Shown here piece by piece: positions 60,595 to 64,000 of a stretch of DNA of 64,000 bases. Source of the stretch: VGJW01 sp035286125 (lineage in GTDB: Bacteria > Cyanobacteriota > Sericytochromatia > S15B-MN24 > VGJW01). The position numbers and the translations under genes were made by a program. Below the pieces are notes generated by a model, which saw only the letters and a list, made by a program, of their open reading frames with translations, was not told the origin of the DNA and did not search any database. The stretch covers positions 24,567 to 88,566 of the forward strand of contig JAYKIS010000015.1 in NCBI GenBank assembly GCA_035286125.1. The letters are read 5' to 3'. Position 1 is the first letter of the stretch. Each line of letters starts with the position of its first letter.

Positions 60595-62312
60595 TGAATC
60601 GCCGGACGCTGACCCGCCAGTTGGATGCGCTCGGACGCATGCTGGAGCTGGATGGCGCCTCGGTCTTCCAGACCCGCGCCATCCGGGATGCGGCAGCCAT
60701 GCTGGACGCGCGTGCCGAAGACCCCGTGGCGGCCTACCTCGACGGGCAGCTTGCGACGTGGCCGGGTATCGGCAAGGGTCTGCTCGGGGACATCGCGCAT
60801 CTGGTCAGGACCGGTCGCCATCCGGTACTGGATGAATTGCGTGCCCGCTGGCCCGGCGACCCCCTGCGGCTCCTCGACGTGCCCGGACTGGGCCCTGCCA
60901 AGGTCCGCTCGCTGATCAGGGAGCTGGACATCCTCGACCTCGCGGGCCTCGACCAGGCCCTTCGCCAGGGAAAGGTCGCGGGCCTGAAAGGTTTCGGAAC
61001 CAGGACAGCCGAGAAGCTGATGCCCCACGTGACGTACATGCTGGAGACCTCCGGCATGGCCCTGCTGCCGGATGCCGAAGCGCTCGCCGCCGACATGGCT
61101 GCGGACCTGGCACGGCTCGAGGGTGTCCGCGCCGTCCATGTCGCGGGCAGCCTGGCCCGACGGGACGACCTGCACGCACGTCTCGACCTGGTGGTCATCA
61201 CGGAGGATGGCGACCCGAATCGCCTGCCCCTGGCCAGTCTGAACCTGGTCCCGCATGAGGGTGCGTGGGTGCGCCACCGCCTGGGGGAGCCGACCGTCCA
61301 TGTCCACCTGGCCACTCCCGATACAGCCGGAGCCGCCCGGGTCTTCTGCGGTGCCAACCCCGCCCATCTCGACCGCCTGGAGTCCCGTCTCAGGCAGTCC
61401 GGCCTGACGAATACGCATGCTGGCCTGGTCCGGACCGACGGTGAGCACGTTCCGGCACCGGACGAAGAGGCGGTCTACGCGGCGATGGGCCTGCCGCTCA
61501 TCCCGGCGGAACTCCGGGAAGGCCTGGACGAGGTCGACAGGGCCGCCGCCGGCACGCTGCCCCGCCTGGTCACGGAAGCCGAGATTCGCGGCCTCTTTCA
61601 TAGCCACACCACGGCCAGCGACGGCAAGGCAGAGATGGCGGACATGGCGCGGGAAGCCGATCGTCGCGGGCTTGCCTACCTGGCCATCACCGAACACAGC
61701 CACGCCGCCGGCTATGCCGGGGGGCTCTCGACCGAACGCCTGGCCGCCCAGCATGCCGCCGTCGCGGCCTGGAACGCGGGGGGCGGCAAGTCCGCCCTCC
61801 TGTCCGGCATCGAAGCCGACATCCTCGCGGACGGCACCCTCGACATGGCGGGTGACCTCGATGCCTGCGACCTGGTGATCGCCTCGATTCACAGCCGGCA
61901 TGGCGAGGATGAGGCGGGCATGACGCGTCGGGTCTGCCGGGCGCTTGAAGATCCCAGAACCACCATCCTCGGCCACATGTCGGGGCGCCTGCTGGGCGAG
62001 CGCGCCCCCTACGCCATGGACCGCCGTCAGGTTTACGAAACGGCCGCACGGCACGGCGTGCGCATCGAGATCAACGGCAATCCCCAGCGCCTCGACATCG
62101 ACTGGCGCGAGATTCGTGCGGCCAAGGCCGCCGGGGTGACGTTCTGCCTGTCACCGGATGCCCATTCGACGGCAGGGCTGGGCCACGCCCGGTACGCGTG
62201 CGACATGGCCCGAAAGGGCGGCCTCGAAGTCGGCGACATCCTCAATACCCTTGACCTCGATGACCTGCGTACCGTGCTGGATGAACGACGGGCCCGGGCC
62301 GGCGGCGCTTGA
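60594..62312 (+). CDS. polX: PolX-family protein with intact PHP domain and altered polymerase site
   Basis: 572 residues, ATG 60594. The N-terminal helix-hairpin-helix (VPGLGPAKVRSLI, GLKGFGTRTAEKLM) and polymerase-X fold are recognisable, but the active site reads GSLARRDDLHARLDLVV: the first catalytic Asp is Arg196 and only Asp198 remains. The third, expected in a DLR-like strand, is His238 (TVHVHLATP). The C-terminal PHP phosphoesterase is complete: HSHTTASDG (His336), ITEHSHAAG, IEADI, SIHSR, LGHMSGR, EINGNPQRLDIDW and SPDAHS. Probably a 3'-5' exonuclease or phosphoesterase without polymerase activity. Confidence 0.92.
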   Translation: MNRRTLTRQLDALGRMLELDGASVFQTRAIRDAAAMLDARAEDPVAAYLDGQLATWPGIGKGLLGDIAHLVRTGRHPVLDELRARWPGDPLRLLDVPGLGPAKVRSLIRELDILDLAGLDQALRQGKVAGLKGFGTRTAEKLMPHVTYMLETSGMALLPDAEALAADMAADLARLEGVRAVHVAGSLARRDDLHARLDLVVITEDGDPNRLPLASLNLVPHEGAWVRHRLGEPTVHVHLATPDTAGAARVFCGANPAHLDRLESRLRQSGLTNTHAGLVRTDGEHVPAPDEEAVYAAMGLPLIPAELREGLDEVDRAAAGTLPRLVTEAEIRGLFHSHTTASDGKAEMADMAREADRRGLAYLAITEHSHAAGYAGGLSTERLAAQHAAVAAWNAGGGKSALLSGIEADILADGTLDMAGDLDACDLVIASIHSRHGEDEAGMTRRVCRALEDPRTTILGHMSGRLLGERAPYAMDRRQVYETAARHGVRIEINGNPQRLDIDWREIRAAKAAGVTFCLSPDAHSTAGLGHARYACDMARKGGLEVGDILNTLDLDDLRTVLDERRARAGGA

Positions 62313-62359
62313 CCGCAGCGCCTCGGGGAGGCAACCTTGGGGCCTGAGGAGGAACTTCC

Positions 62360-62911
62360 ATGGCGCATTGGCGTGAGACGGCCACCGGCCTCGCCGTGAT
62401 CGCGGTTGTGGCCGTCATGGCCCGCGTGACGCTGGCTGCGGACCTGCCCCAGGAAGCGCTGCCGAAGGCAGCCCCACCCCAGGCGAGCACGCCTTCCCAG
62501 GCCGTCCCGCCGGCCCCTCCGGGCATCGACTGGGCCAAGGAGCTTCCCGGAAACCCGGAAGGCGAACGCAAGGTCCCCCGGGTCACCGTCGAGGACCTGA
62601 TCCGGATGCTGGCCAGCGACAAGCCACCCGTGCTCATCGATGCCCGTGAGCACCGCGCCTTCGAGGCCGGCCATATCCCGGGCTCCATCGAGATGGGCCT
62701 GCGCCTGTTTCCGTCAAAGTGGCGGACGATCCCGGCGGGCAGCCGGGTCGTGGCCTACTGCACCTGCCCCGAGGAACATACGGCGGCTCGCGTGGCCTAC
62801 ATCCTGAACATGCGGGGCTACGAGGCGAGTGCCCTCAAGGGCGGCCTCGAGGCCTGGCGCGCAGCAGGCCGCGAGGTCATGACCGCACCTGCCTTCCCGA
62901 CCTCCAACTGA
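62360..62911 (+). CDS. Exported rhodanese-like protein
   Basis: A 183-residue protein with an N-terminal signal or anchor helix (GLAVIAVVAVMARVTLAA), a Pro/Ala linker and one rhodanese domain: VLIDAREHRAFEAGHIPGSI, the active loop YCTCPEEHTAARVAY (catalytic Cys in CTC) and LKGGLEAWRAAGR. Likely periplasmic. It has a gaggagg site and meets nrdD tail to tail with a gap of three bases. Confidence 0.9.
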   Translation: MAHWRETATGLAVIAVVAVMARVTLAADLPQEALPKAAPPQASTPSQAVPPAPPGIDWAKELPGNPEGERKVPRVTVEDLIRMLASDKPPVLIDAREHRAFEAGHIPGSIEMGLRLFPSKWRTIPAGSRVVAYCTCPEEHTAARVAYILNMRGYEASALKGGLEAWRAAGREVMTAPAFPTSN

Positions 62912-62914
62912 CGG

Positions 62915-64000
62915 TCAGATCGCACCCAGCCAGCCGGACACCCTGCGAACCCGGCGGATAAGGCCTTCGCCCGCGTCACACGTCGGACATTCGCCCGCCC
63001 AGACCCCGGCGTGGCCGCAGGCGAGGCAGTGATCGAGGGGCAGGGCGAAACCGCCGTGCCCCGCACCGCTGTCGGCCATCGCGAGGACCGCCTCGAGCGC
63101 GGTTGCACCATCCATAGGCTCCGCCGCCGACCAGACGGCCAGGTGGCCCCCATCGCAAAGGGCGTGGTAGGGCACCTCAAGGGCCAAGCGGCGCCGGGGA
63201 TCGGAAACCTCGCCGTCAGGCAACAGGAACGAGGGAGTGTAGCAGGCTGACGTGCCGCCGAGGGACCTGTCGGCACGGGCAAAACGCCGCGCGATGCTCG
63301 GCCCGAAGCCCCCCTGCAGGGCAAACGTCAGGCCGCGTTCGGCCGCGCGGGCCTGCAACAGCGACCGCATCCGCCCCACCCAGGCGAGACCCAACGCCTG
63401 GGCCTCATCCGAAGTACCGTGATGGCTTCCCGTCTCGAGCTGCAGGGCCTCTGCCAGCCCCATGAAACCCACGACCAGGGCACCACTGCGAAGCAGGGCA
63501 GAAACGCCACCCACCGGTCCACCGGGCATCCGGCCGGCCAGAAAGGGAAAGTCCCCGGACCCGAGGCGTTCGAGGGTCTCGAGCCTGTGCTCCAGGCTGC
63601 GCATGGCCAGATCCACCCGCTGCTCCAGCAACGCATCGAAGCCGAGGGGACCACGCCTGGCCTTCAGGACCAGACGCGGCAGGTTGACCGAGACGGTGGC
63701 CAGGTGCGCCACGCGGCCCGGCGCCGGCGTACCGGGCACGCGGGCACAACCCGAGAGGTAGGCACTGCGCGCACCCGAGGCCGCATTGGCCGGGGCATCA
63801 CAGAAGACGAACGTCGGCATCATGCGCTGACCGGCAACAGCGGCGGCCAATTGCAGCAGGTCATGGTTGGGGTCGCCGGGATCCCGGTTGATACCACGCG
63901 CCACCTTGAAGACCACATTCGGAAAGAGGGCCGGTTCGCCGCGACCGATGCCGCGGGCGAGGGCAGCCAGCAGGGCCTCGGTGCAACGGCGCCCGAGGGG
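62915..64000 (-). CDS. nrdD: Anaerobic ribonucleoside-triphosphate reductase NrdD (5' end outside window)
   Basis: Class III ribonucleotide reductase, making dNTPs without oxygen. Only the last 361 residues are seen; the frame stays open to the right edge (GIGRGEPALFPNVVFKVARG). Motifs: GTSACYTPSFLLPDGE, VPYHALCDGGH, the zinc site CLACGHAGVWAGECPTC, and the glycyl-radical end RVSGWLGAI, where Trp replaces the common Tyr. Its activase NrdG is not in the window. It implies at least facultative anaerobic growth. Confidence 0.95.
   Translation of the reverse strand, partial: PLGRRCTEALLAALARGIGRGEPALFPNVVFKVARGINRDPGDPNHDLLQLAAAVAGQRMMPTFVFCDAPANAASGARSAYLSGCARVPGTPAPGRVAHLATVSVNLPRLVLKARRGPLGFDALLEQRVDLAMRSLEHRLETLERLGSGDFPFLAGRMPGGPVGGVSALLRSGALVVGFMGLAEALQLETGSHHGTSDEAQALGLAWVGRMRSLLQARAAERGLTFALQGGFGPSIARRFARADRSLGGTSACYTPSFLLPDGEVSDPRRRLALEVPYHALCDGGHLAVWSAAEPMDGATALEAVLAMADSGAGHGGFALPLDHCLACGHAGVWAGECPTCDAGEGLIRRVRRVSGWLGAI

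Noticed and set aside
1..64000. rRNA, tRNA, CRISPR arrays, transposases and prophage genes
   Set aside because: None was seen; the window is continuous chromosomal-type coding sequence with no mobile-element features.

Overview
The window is 64 kb of GC-rich, gene-dense bacterial DNA. Its core is one very long flagellar/chemotaxis cluster on the + strand (7.3-36.2 kb), in an order close to that of Bacillus, Clostridium and Thermotoga: flgB-flgC-fliE-fliF-fliG-fliH-fliI-fliJ-fliK-flgD-(flagellar operon protein)-flgE-(FliK-like)-(FlhB-like)-flbD-motA-motB-fliL-fliM-fliY-cheY-fliO-fliP-fliQ-fliR-flhB-flhA-cheR-cheA-cheC-cheD-(small membrane protein)-fliA-cheW. Many genes overlap by ATGA or GTGA. 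GTG and TTG starts are common, and motA appears to start at CTG.

Taxonomy (inference): an outer-membrane efflux gene and several lipoproteins suggest a diderm cell. Two features point towards the cyanobacterial lineage. First, panC and cmk lie end to end in one reading frame, separated only by a stop codon; these two enzymes are fused in Cyanobacteria. Second, a DUF3326-type gene follows cheW, and I recall that family mainly from Cyanobacteria and plastid-bearing eukaryotes. No photosynthesis gene is present. A flagellated non-photosynthetic relative of Cyanobacteria (Sericytochromatia or Melainabacteria type) fits best, but this is not proven from this window.

Layout. 0-5.7 kb: a MacAB-TolC-like export operon (ATPase, TolC, membrane fusion protein, two permeases) that runs by overlaps into panC and cmk. 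7.2-36.2 kb: the flagellar/chemotaxis operon, with a good promoter before flgB and a second before the flagellar sigma factor fliA. 36.2-40.6 kb: the DUF3326 gene, an ECF sigma/anti-sigma pair, and ligA on the - strand. 40.7-43.4 kb: two paralogous phospholipase-D-type lipoproteins with a terminator between them. 43.4-43.8 kb (-): a small stand-alone protein of four MshEN-type (cyclic-di-GMP-binding) repeats. 43.8-50.6 kb: addB-addA recombination nuclease. 50.7-54.6 kb (-): four flagellin genes separated by hairpins and sigma-28-like promoters, one of them divergent. 54.8-58.8 kb: a small heat-shock protein, a soluble histidine kinase, and a large adenylate-cyclase/ATPase/TPR-like protein. 58.8-59.8 kb (-): a multi-cluster ferredoxin and a c-type cytochrome. 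59.9-62.9 kb: a lipoprotein, a PolX-family protein and a rhodanese. 62.9-64 kb (-): the C-terminal half of anaerobic ribonucleotide reductase.

How they work together: the cluster encodes most of the basal body switch, export apparatus, hook, stator and a CheA/CheW/CheY/CheR/CheC/CheD chemotaxis system. Its sigma factor FliA probably drives the flagellin promoters. Missing from the window are flhF, flhG, cheB, flgK, flgL, fliD, fliS, flgM and chemoreceptors, which must lie elsewhere or be absent. I found no rRNA, tRNA, CRISPR array or insertion sequence.
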